A stretch of 64,000 bases of DNA from Anarhynchus alexandrinus (lineage: Eukaryota > Chordata > Aves > Charadriiformes > Charadriidae). This document shows positions 11,701-21,299 of this stretch, one piece after another. The stretch spans positions 1,191,190 through 1,255,189 of the forward strand of contig VUYV01000054.1 in NCBI GenBank assembly GCA_008711295.1, written 5' to 3'. Each line of letters opens with the position of its first letter. Positions within the stretch are counted from its first letter, which is position 1. The notes beneath the pieces were generated by a model that saw only the letters and a list, made by a program, of their open reading frames with translations, was not told where the DNA came from and did not search any database. The position numbers were made by a program, and so were the translations under genes.

Positions 11701-14700
11701 TGCAATATCCCATCGTTTCCCGGACTGGATGCAGAGGGCTCCCATACTGTGGCATGTTGTGAGAGATCCCCGATGCTCAAGCCTCACAGGTTAAACCAGC
11801 AGGCCCACATCAGGTGAAGTTTTTCCCATTTGCCTGTGCGAAAGCTGGAAATTTCCACGTGCAGGCAAATTTGCTGTTACTGTGGAAATTACGATGCTGA
11901 AAGGATACTCTTACTGGGAAGGGGAACACAAAACAAAATTATTTAATACAGAACAGGGGACAGAGTCAGCCTCCAGGCTCACAACACAGAGCCTTCCTCT
12001 TGTTTTCACAGGATATAGACTTACAAGAAGACCCCCAAATTGGAGCTAACATTTAGACTAAAACCAGCAAATAATTCCTCTGCCATTGTGCTGCTGAACT
12101 AGCTGGCAGCCATCAGCCATCCATTTCGTTCTTCCTTCTGTGCCACACTACAGCCAGTGCAACTCACTTCCCAAATCTTGGCAAAATACAGGCTCCAAAC
12201 ACAGACTCCTGCAACTCTCAGCTTTCAGTAACTCGAACACAGGCAGCATTCAGACAGGCCAGTCCCACAGGGCAGGCGGGTCTTTAAGGCTCTGGAACCT
12301 TAACTCTCAAGGCAATAGGATTAGACCAACATCCTGGAAGCACTCTCTAGTTGCCAGGTGCTACCTCACGAATCCAGGTTACAAACAAGAAGCAGGACGA
12401 CTCGTTTGGTGCAAGCAAGAATGCCCACAGCAGCTCTCACTCACCTTCCATTCCTGAGATTGGACTGTATGTTTCAGTTTCATTCCTGAGAACATCTCCA
12501 GTAAAACGATTCCCAGACTCCACAGATCCACAGCAGAGGTACACTCCGTCTCACTCTGCAGCCCTGCCTGCGCCAGGCAGTTCTGCAGTTCTGCCTCTGG
12601 AGCCCGATACCCGTCTGTTTGAATATATTTCACATCCTACGGAAGATCAAACACACAGAAAAAGTTAACTTTCCACATTCGGGTCCTCCGCTCTAGCCTT
12701 AAATCAGTTCACAGACGTCCTTCCAAATGGGTTGCCAAAATACGATTGCTAAATTGACAGAAAGCATTGTACAGCCAGACGTGTTAGGCAAGCAGTTCAA
12801 CTCGCTATACTGCCGGGTTGATGAGGAAAAAAAACAAGACTGTCTGGAAGAGAAAACACCTCCCAGCAAAACAGCAGGCATCCCACTAACACCTGATCTC
12901 TCTGAAAGACAGCACTACTGGGAGGAAGAGGCTGGATGTCACCGCCAACCGGCCCAATGGCCTCTCCCAAGCGCAGAAGATGCTAGAAGTTTCAGGATAA
13001 GGGTTGAACACCCACAATATGCTCCCACGTCGGCTGCATGAGAGCACAAACAGCCTGCTCTGAACAGCGAGGATCAGTTAACAGCTGCCATTATTCAAGT
13101 ACTGATATTCTCTGGAACAAAACATTAAAAGAATGAAGCAGGCACCTAACACTCAGACAAGGAAATTATCACAGACGCTTCCCACGCACTTCTTCCTTCT
13201 CTGCCTCGCAGCCAGAAGCGCTGCAGCAATCAATACCTGCCCAGCTGCCGTGGCTGGCAGAGTAAAATAAAATGTCCCCACGCTGCCTGCTTAAAAGAAA
13301 ACAGGAAATTATACAATGGCACAACTTCTGGCTGGAGGGGCTGCTCTGAAGGTCTCCAGTCCAGCCTCCTCCTCACAGCCAATACCCAGTCAGAAGTGGT
13401 TTTGTCTAGCCAAGTCTTGCAAGTGTCCAAAGACAAACTGCACGCTGTGCCTTTTTAACATGGGAAGGCTCATTTTAGACACACTGATGTGACTCAAGGG
13501 ATGACAGAAGAATATGCAAGCCTACTTCCCGGATAAGGCACAGGATTGGGAATTCTTACCAGGGGAATATATTCAAACCAAAATTATCTGGTTCTCCAAT
13601 TGAAAATAAAGTTTACAGAAGACACTTTCAGGCAACAGAGCTCAAGTGTTTTAGGAAGTTAAAAAAAAATTGATACATAAATTGCTCATCAGCATCCTTC
13701 CTTCTATCAGCAAAGAGCAGAACCTCTAGCACAGCAAAAGTAGCAATTTAGCAGCCCCACCAAACAACATTCAGAGACAGAGAAAACACCGTGGTCAATG
13801 CCACAAGCAAAAAGAGCGAGATGGAATTTCCTTCCTACCATCTAAAGCATTTTGAGATGTAAGTGGTTGAGACCTTGCTCTATGTACAGCCATTCTCTGT
13901 TAAACAGTAACGGCAGGAAAAGTTATGCAAGGACAAGTTCGGCAGAGCCGTCACAAATAAAAGTCTTGACTCAGATAAGGAAATCATGCACGTACACTGC
14001 TGCCCAAGGCAGGGGTGGTGAGGGGAAGCTGATACCCGGTGCACGTTCAAAGCAGGGTCAGAAGATTTGCCCATATAGCCAGCATATTTCTGAGAACGGG
14101 CAAAGGAAACATAAAAGGAATCATAGAAGCAAATAAAACACCAGATCAACTATTATGAGGCAACTCACAGAGTAAGCAGCAAAACACAGTCCTGACTAAA
14201 AAAATAATAATATCTGCATTAGACACAGGACACCAGGAGAATGTTTTTTGCTGATAGACAGCAACAGATTACCAGCACAAACCAGCGTTCAGCCAAGAAC
14301 GTGGGAGAACTGAACAACAACATGGAGGAGTTAAGAAGTACAAACATTAAAAACAGCTCCTGTACCAAAGAATTCAAAGACAGGTCACCCACACAAGCCT
14401 CTGGTATTCACAGATCAGTGTGCTGCACCGTCAATACCAGGTAAACCAGTAAAAAAAAGTATACGAATTTAAAACCTCTAAATGAACACAGTGCATGGAG
14501 TAGGGACAAGCCAGGACAACGTCTGCATAGAAAAATCATAGTTCATTTACTAGACTTAATGCCCATCACCCACTGATTAAAGGCAAATTTGCTAAGAGGG
14601 TACCTAATGGAAAAGCTTTAGCAATACCCCTCGCAGACCTTTAGAGAGGGAGGGGTGAAAGGAAGATCTATCAAGCCAACAGCAGAACCTCCTGAGGCTC

Positions 14701-17006
14701 TCATCAGGCTCATCACGAGGCTTTCATCAGAAGCCATGGAAGAGATTAAAAAGGGCAAGGACAAACGTACAAAATCCAGTAGCACCAAAACAAAGAAGCA
14801 ACAGCATGAAGAGGGAGTGAAAGCCCAGCAAACGGGAAAAGCAGAGTAGAACAGGCAGAGATCTGTCTGTCAGTAAAGAACCGACGCTGCCTACCCAGAA
14901 CCAGAGCATGGGCTTTCATCAACTTAATAACATGGGAAAGAAACATCCAGACTTCCTGAAAAAGGGAAACTGTTGAAGATAGGATGAAAGTAAAGACGAG
15001 CACAAGGACTCTGCCAGAGATAACGCAATTGACTGGGCAGGCTGCTGGTGACGCCTGGATTACTGCTCCGTACGATAAGGAATGATAAAAGGAAACTCTA
15101 CAGATCTGGGTGCTCCCAATCGTCTGACCACATGAAAACCAGCAAACTTTCCAGGAAGCTGAGACATCACTTTTTTTCAGTGCATCATTAACTTTGGAAT
15201 TCGTGGTCATGTGTAGCACAAAGGCTAAGACATCAACAGAAAGCAGAGACATGCAAGAGGAACGGCAACATGAGCTTCTGTTTCTGGGGCCAGCCAACAT
15301 TTTAGTCTTTTCCAGGAAACCCTCAGCACCAGCTCAGCTACTACTCTCAGCAGGTCACGTCGACTCCCACACTTACAAGCCGAAAGCATCACAGACCCAC
15401 ACAACTCAACACAGAGCCAACCGCTTCGAGAGCAGCACGTTCCAAACCTGATTCCCCTCTTTGAAGCTAAGTCCAAAGTCAATGAGCTTAAAGCACTCCT
15501 CCTCTGCGCTCCACAGGATGTTGCGCGGCTTGAGGTCTGCGTGCACGTAGCCTTTGTGGTGCAGGAAAGCCAGGGCTTCGAGAACATCTCGGGCACAGTG
15601 CTGGATCATCCACATGGAGCAGCCCTGGTTGCTGGAGTGCAGCAGCAGCTCGGACACGCTGATGTCCAGCAGCTCCAACAGGAGACAGCGAGACGGGCCA
15701 TTCGCAGAGTAGTGGTTGGTGAACACGCCGTACAGAGTCACTAGGGTGAGACACAGTGACGGGCATTGGTAACAAGCAATTACACAGTCATCACGCTCCA
15801 GCGCTCTCCACTACTGCCCAGAAGACCACAAAAGCTGCAGGAGGAAGCTCATCTCTTTTACAAAGCATGATGTTCAGAGAGGTGGAGAACCAAACTTCAG
15901 AGGGAAGCAGCAAGGGAAAACCAGCCATGTCACCCCTACAGCCTTTGGAGGACAGGCCAGTCTCACAACACTCCACCAGGCTCTGCTAAAGTCATAGGGC
16001 TGGGTGCTCCTGCTCAGAAGGATAATCTCCAAGACATGCATAAGCAGGTCCTGGTGGGTAAAATGGCAGTAGTACCACTCTTTTTGGGACGCATCAATCT
16101 CTTCCTGTGACAAACCTAGCACAGCGGGAACCCGAGCTCTGCCTGGGCGTCTGGTGGGTGAACCTGGGGGCTTCCAGCAACTGCCTCTGACACACAGGCT
16201 TCCTCCCTTCCCAACCTCATTTCCACCCATGCAGGCAGCCCAGGGGGTCCTGCCAGAGCCAGGCAGGCACACCCCCCCAACACTGCCCCACAGGCTCCTG
16301 CTGGGGCAGCTCCGTCAGCCCTGCCCAACAGAGGACGTTGGGGTGCCCTGCCTGGGGCGACCTACTCTGCCTACCAAGTGGGTGACCCCATCTCCTGCCC
16401 ACCCTGGGGAGGTGACCAGCAAGCCCCCAGTGCAGGGAGGGGTTGAGATACCCAGCCCTGCCTGCCCCTGGGGGGGTACCAGGAAGCACCCCGCTGCAGC
16501 GACGCTGCTTTGGGGTGCCCTGGCAAGGGGGCCCTCAAACCTGACCACCCAGGGGTGCTGATCCAAGGGGTACACTGGTCTGGGTGTCTCTAGCCCTGCC
16601 CGCGGGGGTCAGTTTGGGGGCGAGCGAACCCATGTTCCCAAAGGAGTTGGGGATACCCCTGCCCGGTTTGGGGGGGGGGCTGGTTTGGAGACACCAGTTT
16701 GCCCTGNNNNNNNNNNNNNNNNNNNNNNNNNNNNNNNNNNNNNNNNNNNNNNNNNNNNNNNNNNNNNNNNNNNNNNNNNNNNNNNNNNNNNNNNNNNNNN
16801 NNNNNNNNNNNNNNNNNNNNNNNNNNNNNNNNNNNNNNNNNNNNNNNNNNNNNNNNNNNNNNNNNNNNNGGGGGGGCCCGCGGGTCCCCGCAGCAGCGCA
16901 CCCGGTAGACGGAGGCCGAGGAGCCGCTGCCCAGCGGCGCCTGCACCTCCCACAGCCGGCCCAGCGCCTCCAGCAGCGGCGCCGCGCCCCACACGCACCC
17001 CGACAT
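5609..17006 (-). CDS. UHMK1: UHMK1 gene model: U2AF homology motif kinase 1 (KIS)
   Basis: Ser/Thr kinase with a C-terminal U2AF homology motif (UHM); the family phosphorylates the splicing factor SF1, p27Kip1 and stathmin. Coding exons on the minus strand: 17006 to within the gap 16707-16869, 15740-15448, 12636-12445, 11643-11549, 10607-10531, 7378-7280, 6329-6241 and 5755-5609. All visible junctions are GT-AG and phases agree. Kinase landmarks: glycine loop LGSGSSASVYRV (exon 1), catalytic loop HADLKPRN with HAD instead of HRD, and IDFG (exon 2), YRAPE (exon 3). UHM landmarks: PVVSLLIPKE, VFVEYANAGD, FDGKFVVATFY and the R-x-aromatic KRGYLYQ near the end. Exons 2-8 total 992 bases, exactly what remains of the 419-aa human protein if exon 1 is 268 bases. 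The start is ATG at 17006 (MSGCVWG). The ATP-binding lysine and the exon 1 donor are hidden in the gap. Confidence 0.95.
5756..6240 (-). other. UHMK1: UHMK1 intron 7
   Basis: GT-AG intron (donor GTAAGT at 6240). No repeat recognised. Confidence 0.9.
6241..6329 (-). CDS. UHMK1: UHMK1 exon 7 (UHM domain)
   Basis: Encodes DILEDIREECQKYGPVV then SLLIPKENPGKGQ. Acceptor TTTCTCAG before 6329 and donor GTAAGT after 6241. The first Asp codon is split with exon 6. Confidence 0.95.
6330..7279 (-). other. UHMK1: UHMK1 intron 6
   Basis: GT-AG intron; donor GTTGGT is weaker than its neighbours. Contains a short T-run at 6650-6666 and no recognised element. Confidence 0.85.
7280..7378 (-). CDS. UHMK1: UHMK1 exon 6 (linker between kinase and UHM)
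   Basis: Encodes PHIEDLVMLPTPVLRLLNVL then EEEYE. It begins one base after the start of an Ala codon completed from exon 5 and ends with the first base of the exon 7 Asp codon. The SDASLQC stretch is bird-specific relative to the remembered human DDDYLEN. Confidence 0.92.
7379..10530 (-). other. UHMK1: UHMK1 intron 5
   Basis: 3.15 kb intron. I see no exon or clear interspersed repeat. A 72-codon ATG-initiated plus-strand frame at 9749-9967 has no recognised homology and was not called. Confidence 0.8.
10531..10607 (-). CDS. UHMK1: UHMK1 exon 5 (end of kinase domain)
   Basis: Encodes MLHCDQGKRASAEKAL then CSPFFSIPF. Acceptor CTCTTACAG before 10607 and donor GTAAGC after 10531. The Ser and Ala codons at its two ends are split and complete correctly with exons 4 and 6. 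Confidence 0.92.
10608..11548 (-). other. UHMK1: UHMK1 intron 4
   Basis: GT-AG intron, no recognised repeat. Confidence 0.85.
11549..11643 (-). CDS. UHMK1: UHMK1 exon 4 (kinase C-lobe)
   Basis: Encodes TNSSAIIDRIFASEGVVNSA then IPAYHLRDLIK. Acceptor CTTTCCAG before 11643 and donor GTATCT after 11549. Confidence 0.94.
11644..12444 (-). other. UHMK1: UHMK1 intron 3
   Basis: GT-AG intron, no recognised repeat. Confidence 0.85.
12445..12636 (-). CDS. UHMK1: UHMK1 exon 3 (activation and substrate segment)
   Basis: 64 in-frame codons: DVKYIQTDGYRAPEAELQN, then AVDLWSLGIVLLEMFSGMKL, ending SQEWK. The APE motif (RAPEAE) and the conserved DLWSLG Asp are intact. Donor GTGAGT. Confidence 0.96.
12637..15447 (-). 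other. UHMK1: UHMK1 intron 2
   Basis: 2.8 kb intron. A stretch at about 13325-13440 resembles an old antisense CR1 fragment. Otherwise no recognised feature. Confidence 0.8.
13325..13440 (-). repeat. Possible old CR1 LINE fragment
   Basis: The wording GGTCTCCAGTCCAGCC then AAGTCTTGCAAGTGTCCAAAG resembles the CR1 segment around its conserved phrase of a lesion in context TGAATATCTCCAAGG, read antisense. It is too diverged to assign by eye. Confidence 0.3.
15448..15740 (-). CDS. UHMK1: UHMK1 exon 2 (kinase core)
   Basis: Encodes TLYGVFTNHYSANGPSRC, LLLELLDISVSELLL, WMIQHCARDVLEALAFLHH, the catalytic loop YVHADLKPRNILW and LIDFGLSFKEGNQ. HAD in place of HRD is normal for this kinase. Acceptor CACCCTAG before 15740; donor GTTTGG after 15448 is non-optimal. 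Confidence 0.97.
15741..16706 (-). other. UHMK1: UHMK1 intron 1 (visible part)
   Basis: GC-rich intron reaching into the assembly gap. An open minus-strand frame at 15874-16272 looks protein-like but is not needed by the eight-exon model and has no homology I know. Confidence 0.75.
16707..16869. other. Assembly gap (163 N) cutting UHMK1 exon 1
   Basis: Poly-G/GC-rich flanks explain the dropout. About 130 bases of exon 1, including the ATP-binding lysine and the donor site, should lie inside. Confidence 0.9.
16870..17006 (-). CDS. UHMK1: UHMK1 exon 1 (5' part)
   Basis: ATG at 17006-17004 opens MSGCVWGAAPLLEALGRLW, then the glycine-rich loop LGSGSSASVYRV and RCCGDPRAP before the gap. The N-terminus is a few residues shorter than the human one I remember. 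The ATG context GGCGCCATGT is acceptable. Confidence 0.92.
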
Positions 17007-17200
17007 GGCGCCGCCTACGCCTCACATCGCCCCGCTGCCGCTGCCCCGCCGCCGCCGCCCCGCCAGCCCCACCGGCCCCGGCACCGGTCGCCGCCGCGCT
17101 CCGGCCGCCATGACACCGGAAACGGGGCGGGGCGGTGGCGGCGGCCCCGCCCCTAAGCCCCTCCCCTCCGGAGGGGCGGGGCGGGGCGGGGCCCCCCGCG
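17007..17200 (-). promoter_or_regulatory. UHMK1: UHMK1 CpG-island promoter
   Basis: Very CpG-rich, with an ETS-like CCGGAA at 17116-17121, a GC box at 17124-17133 and overlapping GC boxes (repeated GGGGC) at 17173-17192. No TATA box was seen. Confidence 0.55.
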
Positions 17201-17211
17201 GGGCTCCGGTG

Positions 17212-17462
17212 CCCTCAGCCCGGGGCGCCGGCGGGGCCTCGTCCCATCGACGCCCCCGGGGGACCGTCCCTTCAGCACCGCCGGGGGTCCGTCCCCTCAG
17301 CCCAGGAGCTGGCGGGGTCCCATCCCTTAGATACCCCCGGGGGACCGTCCCCTCGGCCCGGGAGCTGGAGCTGGTGGGGCCCTGTCCCCTGGACACCCCC
17401 GGGGGACTGTCCCCTCAGTCTGGGATGTGGCGAGGCCCCATCCCCTCAGCCCAGGCACCAGC
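17212..17462. repeat. GC-rich minisatellite, roughly 60-80 bp unit, 3-4 imperfect copies
   Basis: Repeated phrases ACCCCCGGGGGAC, CCGTCCCCTCAGCCC and GGAGCTGG recur with irregular spacing. It lies 200-460 bases upstream of the UHMK1 start codon, between its promoter and the 3' end of C1orf226. Confidence 0.65.
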
Positions 17463-17899
17463 CGGCTGTCCCGTCCCCTCAGCACCAAGCACGGCAGGGC
17501 AGCCATGTCACCCTCTCGGCCTGGCCAGTGCCGAAGTCCCCCCACCTCAGCGTTCCCCAGCGCCCCGAGGCTGTGCCACTGGGCCTGGCTCCCGGGGTGG
17601 GGGTGCCCTTTGCAGGCATCAGGCCTCTGTTAGCGCTTTTGGGGGATATTTCCCTTAACCCCACGGCTTTAACACAGCAGGCCCCGCCGTCCTATGCGAT
17701 CACCCCAACAAGCCCGGCGCTGGAGGGCGGCTTTCCCCAGCACCCCTCAGCTGCACGGGGCTGCGGCCTCACTCCTCCGCTCTGCAGCCCCCGTGCAGGA
17801 GCATCCAGCAGGTCCCCGGCCTCATCGGGGGGCTCTGGGGCTACGTCGAGCTGGTGCAGACGGTCCCCTCCCATCAAGGGACTGCTACGTGTCAGTGGG
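17463..17899. other. C1orf226-UHMK1 intergenic spacer
   Basis: GC-rich unique sequence with no exon recognised. In mammals SH2D1B lies between these genes; nothing resembling its SH2 domain is present here. Confidence 0.5.
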
Positions 17900-17919
17900 T
17901 AAAAAAGAAAAAAAACACA

Positions 17920-17925
17920 TTTATT
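17920..17925 (-). terminator. C1orf226: Poly(A) signal, C1orf226
   Basis: AATAAA on the minus strand, the only good one between the C1orf226 stop and the UHMK1 promoter that I noticed. Confidence 0.5.
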
Positions 17926-18235
17926 GTGCAATCTGCATCTTTTGTCCCAAACTATGCACGCGCCCTAGACAACATAAATAGAGGGACTGGACCAGCAGTG
18001 AGGTTCCCTTGTGATCCGCAGGGTTGGAAGATGCTGGTTCCTCAAAAAGGGGCTACGAGCCCTTGTTTCCAACATATACAACACCGTGTAGGTCTAGGCA
18101 GCATACACATATACATACTCATATAGACTTGTGTTTGTGGGGTAGCATCAGCCATGCACAGCATCATCATCACATTATACGCAGGGTGTATTATACCTTG
18201 GCACCTCCTGCCAGCTGGCCGCGGGCTCCGCACGG

Positions 18236-18270
18236 CTCTGGCATCTCCTTCGACTCTGGCATCTCCTTCG
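18236..18270. repeat. 18-bp tandem duplication
   Basis: CTCTGGCATCTCCTTCGA is repeated almost perfectly twice in the C1orf226 3'UTR. Confidence 0.8.
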
Positions 18271-19614
18271 CTCTCGAGCGAGGCCTCCCCGGTGGCCGAG
18301 CACTGCAGAGCCCCAGCACCCGCCACGCTGACAGGCGAGGAGGGACAGTGGCTTCTCCCAGGGCAAAGGGGTCTCTCAGGCCCGCTACCTCCTTCCTTCA
18401 GCAGGACCACAGTGTGGTGGAAGACATTTCTTCAGCCCAACTGCCCTGTGTGGCCCAGGAGAAGCTGCGAGCAGAGGTGCCCCATCCCTGAGCCCCTAGG
18501 CTCCTCCAGCCCAAAACTGGTCTTTGGAGCTTTTCCTCTCAAAACCACCTTTGCGGTGAGGATGCGCATAAAAGCTCTAAGCAAAGTGCCATCTCGCAGC
18601 TGCTTCCTTGCACCAGCCCAGGGGTCCACAGGCTTGCTAACCTCTCCTGTAATTCATGGGAAAAACAATCATAGAGCAGTATCAGAGGACCACATTGCTT
18701 CTTGCATCCTAGTCTCACAAAGACATCCCCATCCCAGGAAATAAAGGAGAGTGGTGGTGCTGGCCCACATGGAGTGGCCTGTCTGCCTGGGCAGGTCGGT
18801 CTGGTCCACGGTGGCTGGGATGAAACCAGGAGACAAGTGGAAGCTGAAGGGGGTCTTGCGGGGAGTTTGACTCCCTGCCAGAGCCCACTGGCCAGCAGCC
18901 GTGCAGCCCCAAGCATCCAGCCCTGCTCCCTGCCAGAGCCCCGGCTGTGAGGGTGTCTCCTGTGGCTGGGGCTCCGCTGCAAAGAGAGATGGCACCGGGA
19001 CAACTAATGCCAAGGGGTTGGCACCTGGAGGAGGCCTTGGGGACATCTGCCAACCCAGCTCCCTGGCACCGGGGCACTAGGGCTGGGTGAAATCGCTGGC
19101 ACACTGGTATGGGGTATCTCAGCAAGCACGTGATGTAAGCTGGAACATGCCCCTGGCTGGGGCAGCCAGCCCAGATGTGGGGAACTGTGGAGGACACTTG
19201 TGTGACACTTGCCCAGCACAGCTGACCAGGTCGGGGGCAGGCTGGCATTTCTGCACCCATGCATGAGGACCCAGGCTGCTGAGCAAGCTCACGCTTGGTC
19301 CTCAGCTCAGTGTGGCCCCTGGCTGTAGACAGAATGGTGGCACCTTGGCAGGACGGGAGCTTTGCAATGATGGGTGAAGGAGCCTGGGATGGGGCTGCAG
19401 AAGCCATTGGCAGGACAGGCAGTTGCCCTCCTGGGAATCAGGGGAGAAATGTGGTATCATGGCTCCCCACACCCCTACCTGGGGCAGCAATGGCTCCTAC
19501 CATCCTGGGGCTCCCCCCTCTCCAAAATAACGACCCCAAAACCAGCAAGTAGCAGCGAGAGACATGTTTGGGAGAGCCAGCCCCCACGGTGCCCCCATTG
19601 CGGCTCCCCCACTG

Positions 19615-20107
19615 CTACTCAAAGGACAGCAGGTCGGGATGGGGCCCATCCACCTCCCGGCCAGGGGTGCATGGCTCTGGTAGCCCCGTGCTCCCTGGTG
19701 GCTCACGGTCCAGCCCTGGTCTCCGGGAGGGCTTCTCCATGCGGGGTGAGGTCTCGGTGGCCCTCTCGCCTGATTGCCACTGGCTCTCCAGGCTGCCCTT
19801 ATGGATGAGGTCGGGCACGGGGAGGACAGTGGTGGGCTGGTCCCCGCTCGGCTCTAGGGTGCCAGTCATACTGGGGACCCCAGGGCATTCTGGAGGGGAT
19901 GGGTCCCTCGTCCCCGGCCACTCCTCTGCAGCGTCGGTGTGGGCTGTGGGAAGTTCAGGGGGCTCCTCCATGCTGCTCCTTGGGCTGGTCCCTGCCGGCT
20001 GCGGCGCGATGAGCATGTCCTGTGGGGTCTTCAGGGCACGCGGTGTCCGCTTCTTGGTGATGGGGGGCGGAGGGTCCAGCCGGGGGAAGGTGTCCAGCCC
20101 CACAGCT
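19615..20107 (-). CDS. C1orf226: C1orf226 coding exon 2 (last)
   Basis: Acceptor CTTGCAG before 20107. Encodes AVGLDTFPRLDPPPPITKK to the terminal DLLSFE and TAG at 19617-19615. The basic-proline block and the acidic-hydrophobic tail are the conserved parts. Confidence 0.92.
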
Positions 20108-20464
20108 CTGCAAGCACAGAGGAACAGTGACACGCAGGCCCACACCAGGGCCCCTCCAGCCTGTCCCAATGGCCCTGCCGCAGGGTGCATGCCACAGGGA
20201 CACTCACCCATCCTCGCTGGCCGGCTGTCCCGTGCCCAGCATGGCCCCGGCACTGGCATTCACCTCCATCACCCCCACGCTGGGGATGCTGGCTGGCTCC
20301 TTGCGGCGCAGGAGGTCATTCACCTTGGCCCCCACAGCCTTGCCCAGGTTGCGGAGGTGCTGGCTGCCAGCGGGGCGGGAAGGCTGCAGTGGGGCACCCG
20401 CCATGGCGGGGACGTGCTGTGGCCGCGGGGTGGGTGCCGTGCTGGCGCTGGCGTTCTCAAACAT
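19615..20464 (-). CDS. C1orf226: C1orf226 homologue, uncharacterised protein (two coding exons, 249 aa)
   Basis: Coding segments 20464-20208 and 20107-19615 on the minus strand, 750 bases including TAG, so 249 aa against about 272 in human. Recognisable blocks: N-terminal MFEN; GSQHLRNLGKAVGAKVNDLL followed by RRKEP; TFPRLDPPPPITKKRTPRAL followed by KTPQDMLI; SVPDLIHK-like LPVPDLIHKGS; and the terminal GPHPDLLSFE. The protein is soluble-looking and Pro/Ser-rich in its second half; I know no function (I recall a DUF4628 assignment). The first exon has a true acceptor 11 bases before the ATG, so the ATG exon is internal in some transcripts. That acceptor is phase-compatible with NOS1AP exon 9. 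The position between NOS1AP and UHMK1 fits human synteny. Confidence 0.92.
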
Positions 20465-20475
20465 GCTCTGGTCCA
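20208..20475 (-). CDS. C1orf226: C1orf226 coding exon 1 (ATG at 20464)
   Basis: Acceptor CCCCTCCAG before 20475; TGGACCAGAGC precedes the ATG and is open in frame (xTG-D-Q-S-M-F-E-N). Donor GTGAGT after 20208. The two bases GG join A of the next exon to make Gly. Confidence 0.9.
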
Positions 20476-20712
20476 CTGGAGGGGGAAAGGGAACAGAGAA
20501 GGAGTGTAAGCCAGGCTGGAAGGGGGACCCCGGCAGGGACGGCATGTCCCAGAGCTGCCCACCAGCTCCCAACCCAGCAGCATGGGGGACACAATTTGGG
20601 GGACAGGGAGGCTGCTCATGCAGCCCCGCAGAGGCTGTGGGTAGCTGGGCCATGCCAGGGCTGCACAGGATGGGGACAGCATGGGGCAAAACTGGGTAGC
20701 AGTGAGCCCAGG
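20476..20712 (-). other. C1orf226 upstream intron or 5' flank
   Basis: Contains the pyrimidine tract for the C1orf226 acceptor. No first exon could be recognised. Confidence 0.5.
20708..20712. repeat. Target-site duplication CCAGG, left copy
   Basis: Matches 21295-21299 on the other side of the LTR exactly. Confidence 0.85.
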
Positions 20713-21294
20713 TGTCATGGTTTCAGTTGGGATGGAGTTAACTTTCTTCTAGCAGCTGGTGCGGGACTATGTTTTGGATTCAGAATGAGAGCAATGTTGA
20801 TAGTGCACTGATGTTTTTGGTTGTTGCTAAGCTCTCAAGGCCTTTTCTGCTTCTCACACTGCCCCGCCAGCAAGTAGGCTGGGAGTGCACAAAAGGCTGG
20901 GAGGAGACACAGCCGGGACAGCTGACCCCAAATGGCAAAAGGAATATTCCATACCATATGACGTCATGCTCAGTATATAAAGCTGAGGGAAGAAGAAGGA
21001 AGGGGGGATGTTCAGAGTTATGGCGTTTGTCTTCCCAAGTAACCACTATGTATGATGGAGCCCTGCTTTCCCAGAGTTGGCTGAACACCTGCCTGCCGAT
21101 GGGAAGTAGTGAATGAATTCCTTATTTTGCTTTCCTTGTGTGAGCAGCTTTTATTCTACCTATTAAACTGTCTTTATCTCAACCCACAGTTTTTTTCTCA
21201 CTTTTACTCTTCTGATTCTCGCACTCAACCCAACCAGGGGGAGGGAGCGAGTGGCTGTGTGGTCCTAGTTGCTGGCTGGGGTTAAACCACGACA
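20713..21294 (+). mobile_element. Solo LTR of an endogenous retrovirus (582 bp)
   Basis: Begins TGTCATGGTTTC and ends GGTTAAACCACGACA, so the termini are inverted TGTC-TGG / CCA-GACA. It is flanked by a perfect 5-bp target duplication CCAGG (20708-20712 and 21295-21299). Inside are a full CRE TGACGTCA at 20959-20966, TATATAA at 20974-20980 and ATTAAA at 21162-21167, all in the plus orientation and in U3-R-U5 order. No internal viral genes are present, so it is a recombined single LTR. The 5-bp duplication favours an ERVL-type over an ERVK-type element. The family name was not checked. Confidence 0.88.
20959..20980 (+). promoter_or_regulatory. LTR core promoter: CRE plus TATA box
   Basis: TGACGTCA lies 7 bases before TATATAA, pointing toward SPATA46. 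This is the ordinary U3 promoter of the LTR; present activity is unknown. Confidence 0.6.
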
Positions 21295-21299
21295 CCAGG
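21295..21299. repeat. Target-site duplication CCAGG, right copy
   Basis: Exact match to the copy before the LTR. Confidence 0.85.

Larger units (their letters stand above)
17900..19614 (-). other. C1orf226: C1orf226 3' untranslated region
   Basis: Runs from the stop at 19615 to an AATAAA on the minus strand (17920-17925). It contains an 18-bp tandem duplication at 18236-18270. The boundary is inferred from the signal only. Confidence 0.5.

Noticed and set aside
16584..17902. Long plus-strand open frames over the second gap and CpG island
   Set aside because: Shadows of UHMK1 exon 1 and of the minisatellite; composition-driven.
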